Notes under the pieces: model-generated
Told to the model about the DNA's origin: nothing
Database searches by the model: none
Seen by the model: only the letters and a program-made list of their open reading frames with translations
Shown here: positions 1 to 8,788 of the stretch, piece by piece
Position numbering within the stretch: position 1 is the stretch's first letter
Layout: the number at the start of each line of letters is the position of its first letter
Made by a program: the position numbers and the translations under genes
From: Cyclobacteriaceae bacterium
GTDB lineage: Bacteria; Bacteroidota; Bacteroidia; Cytophagales; Cyclobacteriaceae
Assembly: GCA_019638395.1 (NCBI GenBank)
Contig: JAHBTX010000003.1
Span: forward strand, 496,001-560,000
DNA length: 64,000 nt
Reading direction: 5' to 3'

Positions 1-63
1 GGCCACAACAGGTGCTTGTTGTAGGGAGGCTGCCAGGTTATTTGATAACGCTCGTTTCAGCAT
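1..63 (-). CDS. AAA-type ATPase, N-terminus only (DUF4143-like)
   Basis: An ATG on the minus strand at 63 opens a frame that runs off the window edge. The 21 visible residues begin MLKRALSNNL and end QQAPVVA. This matches the start of the AAA_14/DUF4143 ATPases, in which a stretch of this kind leads directly into the Walker A segment. The P-loop itself lies outside the window, so the call rests on the N-terminal pattern alone. The gene follows the RNA methyltransferase gene in the same direction, and two near-identical palindromes lie in between. These ATPases are common in Bacteroidota and their role is poorly known; some behave like toxin or nucleic-acid-associated ATPases. The start is secure only if the family call is right. 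Confidence 0.5.
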   Translation of the reverse strand, partial: MLKRALSNNLAASLQQAPVVA

Positions 64-68
64 TTATA

Positions 69-156
69 TGAATTTTGAAATTATAACTTTCAATTTTCAC
101 AAAAATAGACCATATTTTGTGAATTTTGAAAGTTTAACTTTCAATTTTCACAAAAA
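69..156. repeat. Two direct copies of a 37-bp imperfect palindrome
   Basis: Copies at 69-105 and 120-156 are 37 bp each, differ at two positions by eye, and start 51 bp apart. Each is an imperfect inverted repeat: a TGAATTTTGAAA-type left arm, a short centre containing TTTAA in the second copy, and a CTTTCAATTTTCA right arm. The second copy overlaps the stop codon of the RNA methyltransferase gene. The first ends six bases before the ATPase start codon. Two copies about five helical turns apart directly before a start codon suggest an operator, perhaps autoregulatory. They could instead form RNA hairpins. Confidence 0.7.
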
Positions 157-939
157 GCCACGTTGTCTGCGGGCTTCGAACACCACTACAGCAGCGGCAT
201 TTGAAACATTCATCGAGTCGATCATGCCCTGCATAGGGATAATGATGTTGGCAGCGCTGTTTTGCACCCAAAGGTTAGATAGCCCCGTTGCTTCTGTGCC
301 CATTACAATGGCGCATGGTTTAGTAAAGTCGGTTTGGTGGTAAGGTTTTGATGCTTTGAGGTACGTACAATAAATGTTGATCTGGTTTTGCTTCAGCCAG
401 GCAATAGTTTCTTCGCTGGTAGCGGAAGCAATTTGTTTGGTAAACACGCACCCTACACTGCTTCGGATTACGTTGGGGTTATAAAAATCTGTTTGTGGGT
501 CGCAGATAATTACAGCATCCACTCCGGCTGCATCGGCCGTTCGTAAAACAGCACCCAGGTTACCCGGTTTTTCAACAGCTTCTAAAATTAACAGCAGTGG
601 GTTAGTACTTAGGTTAACATCCTGCAGCCGGTGTGTTTTTTGTTCGGCTACGGCCAGAATACCACCCGTGCTTTCGCGAATGGCAATTTTATCGAACACT
701 TCTTTGGAGACCGGAATCAACAATTTGTCTTGCTTTAGTAAATCGCTCGATTCGTTGTAGTCTAAAATTTCTTCACAGAAAAAAATATTACCAATTCGAT
801 AACCGGCTTCCACAGCCATGCGCACTTCTTTGGCACCCTCAACAATAAAAAGTTGTTGTTTTCTTCGTTCGCGTGGTTTCTCCAGCGCAAGCAAGCTTTT
901 AATTTTTGGGTTTTGGGTGCTGGTAATGAGGAAGTGCAT
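148..939 (-). CDS. SpoU/TrmH family RNA 2'-O-ribose methyltransferase
   Basis: A 263-residue SPOUT-class methyltransferase expected to transfer a methyl group from S-adenosylmethionine to a ribose 2'-OH of rRNA or tRNA in the cytoplasm. Residues 1-100 form the substrate-binding domain (start TSTQNPKIKSLLAL). The knotted catalytic domain is about 112-258. All three SpoU motifs are present: NLGAVLRT at 127-134 with the conserved Asn and Arg, GTEATGL at 214-220, and IPMQGMIDSMNVSNA at 234-248. Length is normal for the TrmH/RlmB-like group. The target nucleoside cannot be told from sequence, so no symbol is given. It starts at an ATG and lies 44 bp upstream-to-downstream from purL on the same strand; the stop codon falls inside a regulatory-looking palindrome. 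Confidence 0.88.
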   Translation of the reverse strand: MHFLITSTQNPKIKSLLALEKPRERRKQQLFIVEGAKEVRMAVEAGYRIGNIFFCEEILDYNESSDLLKQDKLLIPVSKEVFDKIAIRESTGGILAVAEQKTHRLQDVNLSTNPLLLILEAVEKPGNLGAVLRTADAAGVDAVIICDPQTDFYNPNVIRSSVGCVFTKQIASATSEETIAWLKQNQINIYCTYLKASKPYHQTDFTKPCAIVMGTEATGLSNLWVQNSAANIIIPMQGMIDSMNVSNAAAVVVFEARRQRGFL

Positions 940-983
940 GGTTACCTGAAACTTCTAACGTTTTTTGATAAAGTTTACACCCA

Positions 984-3900
984 TTAACCCGTAACTTTTT
1001 TTACCCACTCTCTTGCATTTACAAAGGCTTCTATCCATGGGCCTATTTCATCCTGTTTGCGATTGGCAGGGTAGTAAGCCCAGTTCCAGGGAAATAAGGT
1101 TCGCTCTATGTGCGGCATAATCGCCAGGTGCCTTCCATCAGTAGAACATAAGGCAGCCACACCATAATCCGAATCGTTTGGATTGCCCGGGTATTGCAGG
1201 TAAGTGTAAGTGGCTGCAACTTCATAGTTGTGATGACCTTTCAAATCAAAACGACCTTCGCCATGCGCTACCCAAACTCCTAATGTTGTGCCTTCGAAGC
1301 CGCTTAACAGCACCGAATTATTTTTAGGAATGCTGATGTTGATGAAGGCAGATTCAAATTTGCCCGAACCATTATGATGCATTTTCGGGTGGGCGCTCAT
1401 CTCAACTTCGCGGTTGATTAATCCAAGCTCCATCATTAACTGGCAACCGTTACAAACACCTAAACTCAGTGTGTCCTTACGGTTATAAAAATTATCCAAC
1501 GCTGCTTTAGCTTTCGGGTTGTACAGGAATGCACCTGACCAGCCTTTAGCCGAACCCAATACATCGGAGTTGGAGAAACCACCGACAAATACAATTAAGT
1601 TTACTTCACTTAAATCTTCGCGGCCCGTCATCAGGTCGGTCATGTGTACATCTTTTACATCAAACCCTGCGAGGTAAAGTGCATACGCCATTTCACGATC
1701 ACCATTTACACCTTTTTCGCGAATGATGGCAGCCTTCACGCCACTCGGTTGTCTGCGTTTTGGATTAATGTTAAGCGCTGAAAAACTTCCTTTAAAGTTT
1801 GCCGGGAACCGATACTCTAAAGGTTGCTTAAATATGTTATCTCTACGCTGCTCTGCATGACCCTTGGTTCGTTGCATCGAATCCAACAGGTAAGAAGTTT
1901 TAAACCAGGTATCTCTTAAATTGTCAATTATCAATTGTCGATTGTCAATTGTCAATTGACGTGTGTTTGTTACTTCACCAAGGATTATTGATTTGATTTT
2001 GTTGTCTGATAAAATCTTTTCAACAGCATTAATATCTTCAACCTGCAACACAATTCCTGGATTCTCAGCGAAGAGAACCTTAACTATATCGATACCCAGT
2101 TCGCTTACGCTGATGTTCATACCCACACCGGGAGTAGGGAAACACATTTCAAGTAAGGTGGTAACTAATCCACCGGCAGAAATATCGTGACCGGCCAATA
2201 GTAAATCTTGTTTGATAAGTTGCTGCACCGCTTCAAACGCAGCCACAAAATAATTTTCATCGGTTATAGTTGGGGCAGTTGTGCCCAGTTGATTCACAAC
2301 CTGCGCAAAGCTGCTGCCTCCTAATTGAAAACTATCTTTCGAAAAATCGATGTAAATAATTTTGGACCCACTTACAGGGTGCAATGCTGGTGAAATGGTT
2401 TTCCGAATATCACTCACTTCGGCTACAGCCGAAATAATAACCGTGCCCGGTGAATACACTACTTCTCCATTCGGATATTTCTGCGTCATCGAAAGTGAAT
2501 CTTTACCGGTAGGAATATTAATTCCAAGTTTGCAGGCAAAATCACTCACCGCTTCTACGGCCGCATACAACCGCGCATTCTCACCTTCATTTTTGGCGGG
2601 CCACATCCAGTTCGCGCTAAGCGAAACACCTTTTAACCCGTGTGTTAACGGAGCCCAGATAATATTTAATAATGATTCGGCAATAGCCAGCTTGCTACCC
2701 GCTGCCGCGTTAACCAACGCTGCACCCGGTGCGTGACCAATTCCGGTTGCAATACCTTTGTTGCTGGTAAAGTCAAGTGCCATTACCGACACATTGTTCA
2801 ACGGCAATTGAATTTGTCCACAGGTTTGTTGTGTGGCTACACGACCCGTTACCGATCGATCTACTTTATTCGTTAACCAATCTTTGCAGGCTACTGCTTC
2901 CAATTGTAATACTTGTTCGAGATAGGTAGTAAGTTGGTTTGCATCGTAACTCACTTCCGCGAAAGCGAGCGTTGTGGTTTTATCTTGCAGAATGGTTTTA
3001 GGCGAAGAACCAAATAAATGACTCAGGGCCAGTTCGACTGGTTTTGTATTTTTCTTATTATCAACAAACGTAAACTGCTTATCGCCTGTAGCTGTACCCA
3101 CTACATACATAGGTGCACGCTCACGTTCGGCAGCACGTTTTAACGTGTCAACATCTTTTTCGTGCATGGCAATACCCATGCGCTCCTGCGATTCGTTGCT
3201 GATGATTTCTTTATCAGAAAGTGTGGGATCGCCCACCGGAAGTTTATCAATCTCCAACGTACCACCGGTTTCTTCCAGTAATTCGGAGAAACAATTCAAA
3301 TGCCCACCGGCACCATGATCGTGAATGGAAACAATCGGGTTGTGTTTGGATTCCACCAATGCACGAATGGCATTCATTACCCGCTTTTGCATTTCGGGGT
3401 TGGATCGTTGTACCGCATTTAGTTCGAGCGCGTTCGCAAACTCACCCGTAACTACCGATGACACCGCTGCGCCACCCATACCAATGCGATAGTTATCGCC
3501 ACCCATTAAAATTATTTTATCGCCCGGCTGCAACGATTCTTTCTTGCTGTCTTTCTCTTTGCCATAACCCACGCCACCGGCCAGCATAATTACTTTATCG
3601 AACCCAAATTTTTTGTTGTGTTCCAGGTGTTCAAATGTGAGCACACTGCCACCAATCAACGGCTGACCGAATTTGTTTCCAAAATCACTGGCACCATCTG
3701 AAGCTTTGATTAATATCTCGGCCGGGTTTTGATACAGCCACTTGCGCGCTTCAAACTTTTTTTCCCACGGTCTTCCATTTTCCAAACGTGGATAGGAAGT
3801 AATGTACACGGCCGTTCCCGATAACGGAATAGAACCTTTGCCACCGGCCAGTCGATCGCGAATTTCGCCACCGCCACCGGTAGCGGCACCATTGAATGGC

Positions 3901-4664
3901 TCAACGGTAGTGGGGAAGTTGTGCGTCTCTGCTTTGAGCGAAATTACCGAATCGAAATCTTCTACCTGAAAGTAATCGGGTTTATCGCCTGAGGCGGGAG
4001 CAAACTGCTCTACCTGTGGACCTTTGATAAAAGCAACATTGTCTTTGTAGGCCGAAACAATGTAGTTGGGATTTTCCTTCGAAGTTTTTTTAATGAGTTG
4101 AAACAAAGTTGATGGCTTCTCTTCACCATCAATAATAAAAGTGCCATTAAAAATTTTATGGCGGCAGTGTTCGCTGTTCACCTGCGAGAAACCAAACACT
4201 TCACTATCGGTAAGTTTGCGGCCCAGTTTCCAGCTTATATCGTTCAGAAAATCTATTTCTTCCTGACTTAAAGCCAGGCCTTCTTTTTCGTTATAGGCTT
4301 TGAGGTCGTCAATCTCAAGAATGGGTTCAGGTGTGTGGTGAATGGTGAACAACTCCTGATCGAGCCCATTATACAACCGTTGCAACATGCGGTCGTGGGG
4401 CGTGTTGGCATTAGCTTCTGTAAATTCTTCGATGCGGGTGATGCCGGTAATGCCCATGGTTTGGGTAATCTCCACGGCATTGGTGCTCCAGGGGGTAATC
4501 ATTTCCTTGCGCGGACCGATGAAATAACCGGTAAGGGATTTTTCTTGAAGGGGCCTGCCGCCACCAAAAAGCCAGCTAAGTTTTTCATAATCCTGATTAC
4601 CAAAAGGTTGCGAGGTGCCAACGGCATAGCGGGTTGCCCCGGGGGTGCGAAAGAAGACGATCAT
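984..4664 (-). CDS. purL: Phosphoribosylformylglycinamidine synthase, single-chain type
   Basis: FGAM synthase, the fourth step of de novo purine synthesis: FGAR + glutamine + ATP give FGAM. The roughly 1226-residue chain is the large single-polypeptide form, with an N-terminal PurS-like part, two AIRS-type halves and a C-terminal class I glutaminase. Visible marks are SLKAETHNFPTTVEPF followed by the glycine-rich ATGGGGEIRD, the second-half segment TGKDSLSMTQKY, the glutaminase nucleophile in LGVCNGCQ, and the His/Glu of the triad in MPHIERTLFPW near the end. The ATG at 4664 is preferred over a GTG six codons upstream, because MIVFFRTPGATRYAVG fits the family start. An unusual heptapeptide repeat encoded by a short tandem DNA repeat sits near residues 902-915. 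Confidence 0.96.
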   Translation of the reverse strand: MIVFFRTPGATRYAVGTSQPFGNQDYEKLSWLFGGGRPLQEKSLTGYFIGPRKEMITPWSTNAVEITQTMGITGITRIEEFTEANANTPHDRMLQRLYNGLDQELFTIHHTPEPILEIDDLKAYNEKEGLALSQEEIDFLNDISWKLGRKLTDSEVFGFSQVNSEHCRHKIFNGTFIIDGEEKPSTLFQLIKKTSKENPNYIVSAYKDNVAFIKGPQVEQFAPASGDKPDYFQVEDFDSVISLKAETHNFPTTVEPFNGAATGGGGEIRDRLAGGKGSIPLSGTAVYITSYPRLENGRPWEKKFEARKWLYQNPAEILIKASDGASDFGNKFGQPLIGGSVLTFEHLEHNKKFGFDKVIMLAGGVGYGKEKDSKKESLQPGDKIILMGGDNYRIGMGGAAVSSVVTGEFANALELNAVQRSNPEMQKRVMNAIRALVESKHNPIVSIHDHGAGGHLNCFSELLEETGGTLEIDKLPVGDPTLSDKEIISNESQERMGIAMHEKDVDTLKRAAERERAPMYVVGTATGDKQFTFVDNKKNTKPVELALSHLFGSSPKTILQDKTTTLAFAEVSYDANQLTTYLEQVLQLEAVACKDWLTNKVDRSVTGRVATQQTCGQIQLPLNNVSVMALDFTSNKGIATGIGHAPGAALVNAAAGSKLAIAESLLNIIWAPLTHGLKGVSLSANWMWPAKNEGENARLYAAVEAVSDFACKLGINIPTGKDSLSMTQKYPNGEVVYSPGTVIISAVAEVSDIRKTISPALHPVSGSKIIYIDFSKDSFQLGGSSFAQVVNQLGTTAPTITDENYFVAAFEAVQQLIKQDLLLAGHDISAGGLVTTLLEMCFPTPGVGMNISVSELGIDIVKVLFAENPGIVLQVEDINAVEKILSDNKIKSIILGEVTNTRQLTIDNRQLIIDNLRDTWFKTSYLLDSMQRTKGHAEQRRDNIFKQPLEYRFPANFKGSFSALNINPKRRQPSGVKAAIIREKGVNGDREMAYALYLAGFDVKDVHMTDLMTGREDLSEVNLIVFVGGFSNSDVLGSAKGWSGAFLYNPKAKAALDNFYNRKDTLSLGVCNGCQLMMELGLINREVEMSAHPKMHHNGSGKFESAFINISIPKNNSVLLSGFEGTTLGVWVAHGEGRFDLKGHHNYEVAATYTYLQYPGNPNDSDYGVAALCSTDGRHLAIMPHIERTLFPWNWAYYPANRKQDEIGPWIEAFVNAREWVKKVTG
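1921..1961. repeat. Short tandem repeat inside purL
   Basis: The unit ATTGTCA or a close variant recurs about six times. It falls into two 21-bp blocks, so the reading frame is kept and the protein gains two similar heptapeptides, RQLTIDN and RQLIIDN. The block lies in the linker between the second AIRS-like half and the glutaminase domain, just before LRDTWFKTSYLLD. The low complexity contrasts with the ordinary codon use on either side. Similar CAATTGTCAATTGTC repeats are usually intergenic in this phylum, which suggests an element inserted in frame. This origin is inferred. Confidence 0.75.
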
Positions 4665-4975
4665 AGTGGCGAGCGTAAGCACAAAAATACGAAGGGGAAG
4701 GGAAAGGCTATGGTGTTGAGATAGAATTTAAAGCCCTTAATTTTTTGATTCCTGTTTTAGGGGATATAGGAAATGGGTTGGTTATATTTAGATGTTGACG
4801 GCAATACACTTTGGCCAATGAAAAAGTTGACAATAACATTAACGATTAGCGTTTTACTTCAATTATTCGTTTGAACTAGACAAGAATATCATTGACAAAG
4901 AATCGGACGACTTGCAAAAACTTGTTGATGACTTTGAAAAAAGACCTATACACAAAGTATTAACCGCTTTATTAT
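4665..4975. other. Intergenic region between divergent genes
   Basis: This 311-bp spacer separates purL (minus) from a membrane protein gene (plus), so it should carry promoters in both directions. A short frame at 4818-4874 (MKKLTITLTISVLLQLFV then stop) looks like a lipoprotein or export signal cut short. About 90 bases further on, an overlapping frame reads DKESDDLQKLVDDFEKRP and continues past the start of the 4976 gene. Together they could be the remains of a small secreted protein, but no homologous family is recognised. No clear promoter or terminator is seen. Confidence 0.4.
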
Positions 4976-5719
4976 ATGATAGCTCTCTTCATACTTCTTA
5001 TCACTGTATTATTGATACTCTCTATTTGGAATCATTTAATATTCCGTAAAATGAAGTCCGTCAAAGAAGATGAAATCAAGGACGCAAGATTTTGGGAGTT
5101 GAATTATAAAATGGATTACCTCGTGGCCGTTGCTGCTATGGGTGCGGCTGTATTGGTTTTTTTAGGCTATGAGTCTCTTCAAAGTGCAAAGGAGGCAGCC
5201 AAATCTGAAATTGACAAGGAGTTAATTATGATACGTGAGGATTTAACCGAGGCGCAAGCAAAAAATCAAAGTTTGAAATTATCATCTGATTCGATTAAAG
5301 ATAATGTTGCTTTTACGGGAACACAAATAGATAGTCAGATAAAAGCACTAAATGAGTTAAGTATAAAAATCAAACTAATAAATAGCAGAAGTATTGTTCA
5401 ACAGGGTTTTTATGTGGTTAGAGGATTAAAACTTCCTTTTGATCATGAGTCTAAGCCTGGCTCAAATAAGATATATTTTAAGAACCTAATCACCGATAAG
5501 GGCGGCAAGTTGCCAGAATTTTCAAACCCACCACTGGTAATTCCAATATCGCAATCAAATTGGGAAATGAACATATTCAATATTAAGCAGGACTCCTTTG
5601 AAGCATACTGGGGAGGAGCAACTATCAATGCAGTCTTCCCTGAAACTCTTGAATACAGTGTAGTAATTATAGGAGAAGTCAAAACATTTGATGAAAGTCT
5701 TGATAATTCATTTAAGTAA
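4976..5719 (+). CDS. Membrane protein with coiled coil, unknown function
   Basis: A 247-residue protein of no recognised family. Residues 2-20 (IALFILLITVLLILSIWNH) form a membrane helix and about 49-67 (LVAVAAMGAAVLVFLGYES) a second. Residues 70-135 are charged and heptad-like (KEAAKSEIDKELIMIREDL), predicted coiled coil. The last 110 residues contain alternating beta-like stretches ending in GEVKTFDESLDNSFK. The topology suggests a membrane-anchored protein with a soluble C-terminal domain. The gene looks AT-rich compared with purL and stands alone beside a transposase relic, which hints at acquired DNA. The ATG start is adopted because it opens directly into the hydrophobic segment. Confidence 0.6.
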   Translation: MIALFILLITVLLILSIWNHLIFRKMKSVKEDEIKDARFWELNYKMDYLVAVAAMGAAVLVFLGYESLQSAKEAAKSEIDKELIMIREDLTEAQAKNQSLKLSSDSIKDNVAFTGTQIDSQIKALNELSIKIKLINSRSIVQQGFYVVRGLKLPFDHESKPGSNKIYFKNLITDKGGKLPEFSNPPLVIPISQSNWEMNIFNIKQDSFEAYWGGATINAVFPETLEYSVVIIGEVKTFDESLDNSFK

Positions 5720-5750
5720 AATTCTTCGCTGCTGTCGGTTTTTCGATGCT

Positions 5751-5800
5751 GTTCGACATTTGTAATGTCGAACCCTGATAAATTAGGATTTCAAATCCTA
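5751..5800. repeat. Pair of REP-like hairpins
   Basis: Two perfect hairpins lie side by side. At 5751-5773, GTTCGACATT and AATGTCGAAC pair around TGT. At 5784-5800, TAGGATT and AATCCTA pair around a three-base loop. They end 41 bp before the start of a decayed REP-associated tyrosine transposase. In that family, short hairpins flanking the gene are the recognised substrates, so these are probably its own REP sequences. Confidence 0.65.
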
Positions 5801-5841
5801 CTTAACAGTTTCAAACCCCTAAAAATTCCTAACTTTAATAA

Positions 5842-6154
5842 ATGGGATATGCTTATCGCATAGATGACCAGCACGGAGTTTATTTTGTAACATTTACCGT
5901 GCATCAATGGGTGGATGTTTTCACTCGGAGAACCTATTCTGATATTTTTGCTTGATAATCTTCGCTATTGCCAACAGCACAAAAGCCTTAAAATTGTTGA
6001 GAAAAGATGATCATATCTGGTCCCGAAAGCTTTCGGGATGGGGGATCATGGAGAGGAGATAAGGACTAAGAAATTTTTTGATACAAAAGCTGATTACATT
6101 CATCAGAATCCCGTAAGGGCTTGCATTATCCCCTTTTTCGGGGATTGTGGTTAG
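5842..6154 (+). pseudogene. Decayed REP-associated tyrosine transposase (IS200-like)
   Basis: Three fragments of one protein can be read in sequence. The first, from the ATG at 5842, gives YRIDDQHGVYFVTFTVHQWV and then DVFTRRTYSDIFA before a stop; YFVTFTVHQWVDVFTRR is the family's N-terminal signature. After a frameshift, LDNLRYCQQHKSLKIVEKR follows. The middle, where the HxH metal site and the catalytic tyrosine region should be, is deleted and replaced by a perfect 18-bp palindrome at 6021-6038. The C-terminal family mark DYIHQNPVRA then appears and ends at a stop at 6154. A last hairpin (ATCCCC/GGGGAT) lies at 6128-6145. The gene cannot encode an active enzyme. Confidence 0.8.
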
Positions 6155-6192
6155 ATATTGCTCAAATTAGTTTTACGGTTTAAAAATTGATT

Positions 6193-6846
6193 ATGAACAA
6201 ACAACTTTTGCTTTCAGTATTTTTTTGGATTGCCTCGATAACATTTACGTTTGCACAGAATCTCAACGTAGGCGTAAGGGGTGGATTAAATTATGCAACT
6301 GTTAACAACGATATTATTTACCGCTATTTTAACTGGTATGAATATTCGCAACAGCCGAGGATTGGTTTTCATGTAGGGGTTGATGCCCTGTCACAACTTT
6401 CTGAAAAAGTAGCGCTTCAGGCTGAGCTATTTTTTTCTACAGAAGGGGCAAAAGCTTCAGGGCAGTGGACAGACAGTGGAGAGGGCAAAATGAAAAGTAT
6501 TCAAAAATTCTCTCTCCTTTGCCTACCTGTTTTTGTTAAATTTAATTTAACGCCCCGCTTTTATATTATGGGTGGGCCGCAGGTTTCTTATCTGGTAGGT
6601 TCAAAATATGAATATAAAGACCTGGTAGGAAATTACATTACCACCGAAGATAATCTGGAAACGATGAATAAAATTGGTTGGGGGATGGTGCCTGCCATAG
6701 GGTATGATCTGAATAAAATTGGCATTGGAGTAAGATACTATGTAGGCTTGAATCAATTGAATAAAGATGACAATACCGATAGGGAACTAAAGAGCCGCGT
6801 ATTTTCAATTGCTATACGCTATAAGTTGTTTCATTTTAATGAGTGA
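6193..6846 (+). CDS. Outer-membrane beta-barrel protein, PorT-like
   Basis: A 217-residue protein with a signal peptide (MNKQLLLSVFFWIASITFTFAQ, cleavage after FAQ) followed by alternating amphipathic strands typical of the 'outer membrane protein beta-barrel' family: LNVGVRGGLNYATV, RIGFHVGVDALSQL, FYIMGGPQVSYLVG and IGIGVRYYVGLNQL, ending in a strand-like IAIRYKLFHFNE. About eight strands fit the size. Such proteins are common in Bacteroidota and mostly of unknown function. The ATG at 6193 is preferred to a TTG two codons upstream. The gene stands alone after the transposase relic. Location in the outer membrane is inferred from family pattern. Confidence 0.8.
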   Translation: MNKQLLLSVFFWIASITFTFAQNLNVGVRGGLNYATVNNDIIYRYFNWYEYSQQPRIGFHVGVDALSQLSEKVALQAELFFSTEGAKASGQWTDSGEGKMKSIQKFSLLCLPVFVKFNLTPRFYIMGGPQVSYLVGSKYEYKDLVGNYITTEDNLETMNKIGWGMVPAIGYDLNKIGIGVRYYVGLNQLNKDDNTDRELKSRVFSIAIRYKLFHFNE

Positions 6847-6946
6847 AATCAATTAGTTGGTTTTAAAAGCCGAACTGATACAGATATAACTTGAAACTCG
6901 AATTAAAACGATTGTTTATAGATAACCTTGAAATCCGGCCAACAAT

Positions 6947-8788
6947 CTAATCCATAACGGCCCGTTGTTCGGGTGTGTTAACTGCAACGGGATATAAGGC
7001 CAGCATGGGCAGCTTTATTATAAAGGTGGTTCCTATTTTCTCTTCGGATTTAACAATTACCGTACCGCGCATTCGTCTTACCGTTTTGTATAAAATAAAC
7101 AAGCCCAGTCCAGAGCCCTTGGAATGACTATGAGCCCGATAAAACATACCGAATATTTTATGGAGATGATCGCGCCCGATACCGATACCATTATCCGAAA
7201 ATTCCAATACCGCCTCGCTGCTGGTAGTAGTAATTTCCAATCGCATATATGGATTTGGTTTTTCTAAATCGGAGTACCGGATGGCGTTGGAAATTAAATT
7301 GTTTAGAATAATGGTAATGCGGGCTCTGTCCGAATAGAAATCGAAGTCTGAGTGAATAACCACTTGTTTGTCTATGTCTTTCGCCCCCGGTGCAAATGCA
7401 TGATCGGCCAACAACTCGCTAACCAGCGTTTGCCAATCTATTTTTTCCGGTAAAAGCGGAGTGAATTTATTTTTTGAAAAACTAACAATTTGAGTGATAA
7501 AGTATTCCTGCCGGTTTACACTACGCTCCATCATGGCGAAGTAAGGATTTAACTTTTCGTCTTTGTTATCTAAGCGGGCAAGATGAATTAACCCAAGCAA
7601 CGAACTGAGTGGTGAACGCATATCGTGTGCACTACTGTATAAGAATTGATCCAACTCTTGATTAACTCGCTTCAGTTCCTTGTTTCGTTTACGCAACAGA
7701 TTTGATTGCTTTTCTATTTCATTCATCTGCAGCCGGGTTTGATCAATCAGTTTTTTGAATGAAGCTGTAAGTACAACAATTTCATCGGCTGCATTTCGCA
7801 AACTCAGATCAACTGTGTGTGTGGTTCGGGTTTGTATGGAGTTATTAACTAAACGCGAGAGCCATGTAATAGGCTCCGTAAGTCGTTTGGAGATCCAATA
7901 TGCAGAAAATATTGAAAACAGAATAGCTCCCAGAAGGGCCAACACAAATAGCAACCGGGCATTTTCTTGTTCTATAGATGATTGCTTGTAAGAATATTCG
8001 GATAACCGGTAAAACTCTTCACTAATAAGCGATGATAACGAGTTGAGTACAAAATGCAGGCTATTCTTTTCATTTAGACCAATTTCTAGTTGAATTGCGG
8101 CAATATCTAAGAATAAATTGCTATAACCCTTTAACAGTTCAATTGCCTGTTGATTTTTTTGCGAATGCCGGTTAAGTTGAGCCAGAAGATCCTTAGCCCG
8201 TAGTTGAAAGGCTATGAGATAGGTAGTATCGTGGCGTAATAGAAAATCTTTTTCATGCCTTCGCAGATACAATAAATCGGCTATGTTACTTTTAGGTATC
8301 GATTCTTCCAACTGATGGGCATTATAGCGCATGGCTCCTTCCAGGCCGTAATCTTTGAAACCTTTTTTATAGATTAAACCTTCTAACCGCGCAAACACTT
8401 TGTTATACTGTTGCAACAGGCTGTCGATTCCGTTTAGCGAGGCTAATAGACTGCTCCGAAGTGTGGATGGTTCTTCTTTTTTCAGTTCGCTAATTTTTTC
8501 TTCAATGCTCTGGTTGAGGCTATCGCGCTTAAGTAAAAAATTACTTTGATGAGTTCTGAAGTAGTTTTCCTGTAGGGTTTCTAATTCTAAAAAGTGCGAA
8601 TCGTTTTGAATAAGGTTAAGGGTAATAATTTCAAGTTTATTTATGTTACTATGTGTACGAGCAACTTCCATAGTTCGGTTAAGGGTAATAAACGACACTA
8701 AGGCAAGAACCAGAATTAAAAAAGTGAGTAGTAAAAAACTGGTAACCATCCGGCTCCGGATGGAGTTGATCGCAAAAAGTTTGAACAT
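6947..8788 (-). CDS. Membrane-bound sensor histidine kinase with HAMP
   Basis: A 613-residue two-component kinase. A first membrane helix (about 16-36) and a second (278-298) enclose a largely helical extracytoplasmic sensor of about 240 residues. A HAMP linker (299-352) and a coiled coil (350-382) follow. The dimerisation helix carries phospho-acceptor His388 in SSAHDMRSPLSSLLGL. The ATPase domain shows the N box (LNNLISNAIRYSD, 495-507), SDNGIGIG at 531-538 and GSGLGLFI at 558-565. No response regulator is adjacent, so it is an orphan kinase. It is transcribed away from the GAF-kinase gene at 9110 and shares the spacer with it. The ligand is unknown. Confidence 0.92.
   Translation of the reverse strand: MFKLFAINSIRSRMVTSFLLLTFLILVLALVSFITLNRTMEVARTHSNINKLEIITLNLIQNDSHFLELETLQENYFRTHQSNFLLKRDSLNQSIEEKISELKKEEPSTLRSSLLASLNGIDSLLQQYNKVFARLEGLIYKKGFKDYGLEGAMRYNAHQLEESIPKSNIADLLYLRRHEKDFLLRHDTTYLIAFQLRAKDLLAQLNRHSQKNQQAIELLKGYSNLFLDIAAIQLEIGLNEKNSLHFVLNSLSSLISEEFYRLSEYSYKQSSIEQENARLLFVLALLGAILFSIFSAYWISKRLTEPITWLSRLVNNSIQTRTTHTVDLSLRNAADEIVVLTASFKKLIDQTRLQMNEIEKQSNLLRKRNKELKRVNQELDQFLYSSAHDMRSPLSSLLGLIHLARLDNKDEKLNPYFAMMERSVNRQEYFITQIVSFSKNKFTPLLPEKIDWQTLVSELLADHAFAPGAKDIDKQVVIHSDFDFYSDRARITIILNNLISNAIRYSDLEKPNPYMRLEITTTSSEAVLEFSDNGIGIGRDHLHKIFGMFYRAHSHSKGSGLGLFILYKTVRRMRGTVIVKSEEKIGTTFIIKLPMLALYPVAVNTPEQRAVMD

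Noticed and set aside
1921-1961. Repeat in purL as a CRISPR or regulatory array
   Set aside because: Units are 7 bp without spacers and the stretch is translated in frame.
4818-4874. 18-residue frame MKKLTITLTISVLLQLFV as a gene
   Set aside because: It is cut off inside a signal-like segment and has no downstream domain; treated as a possible remnant only.
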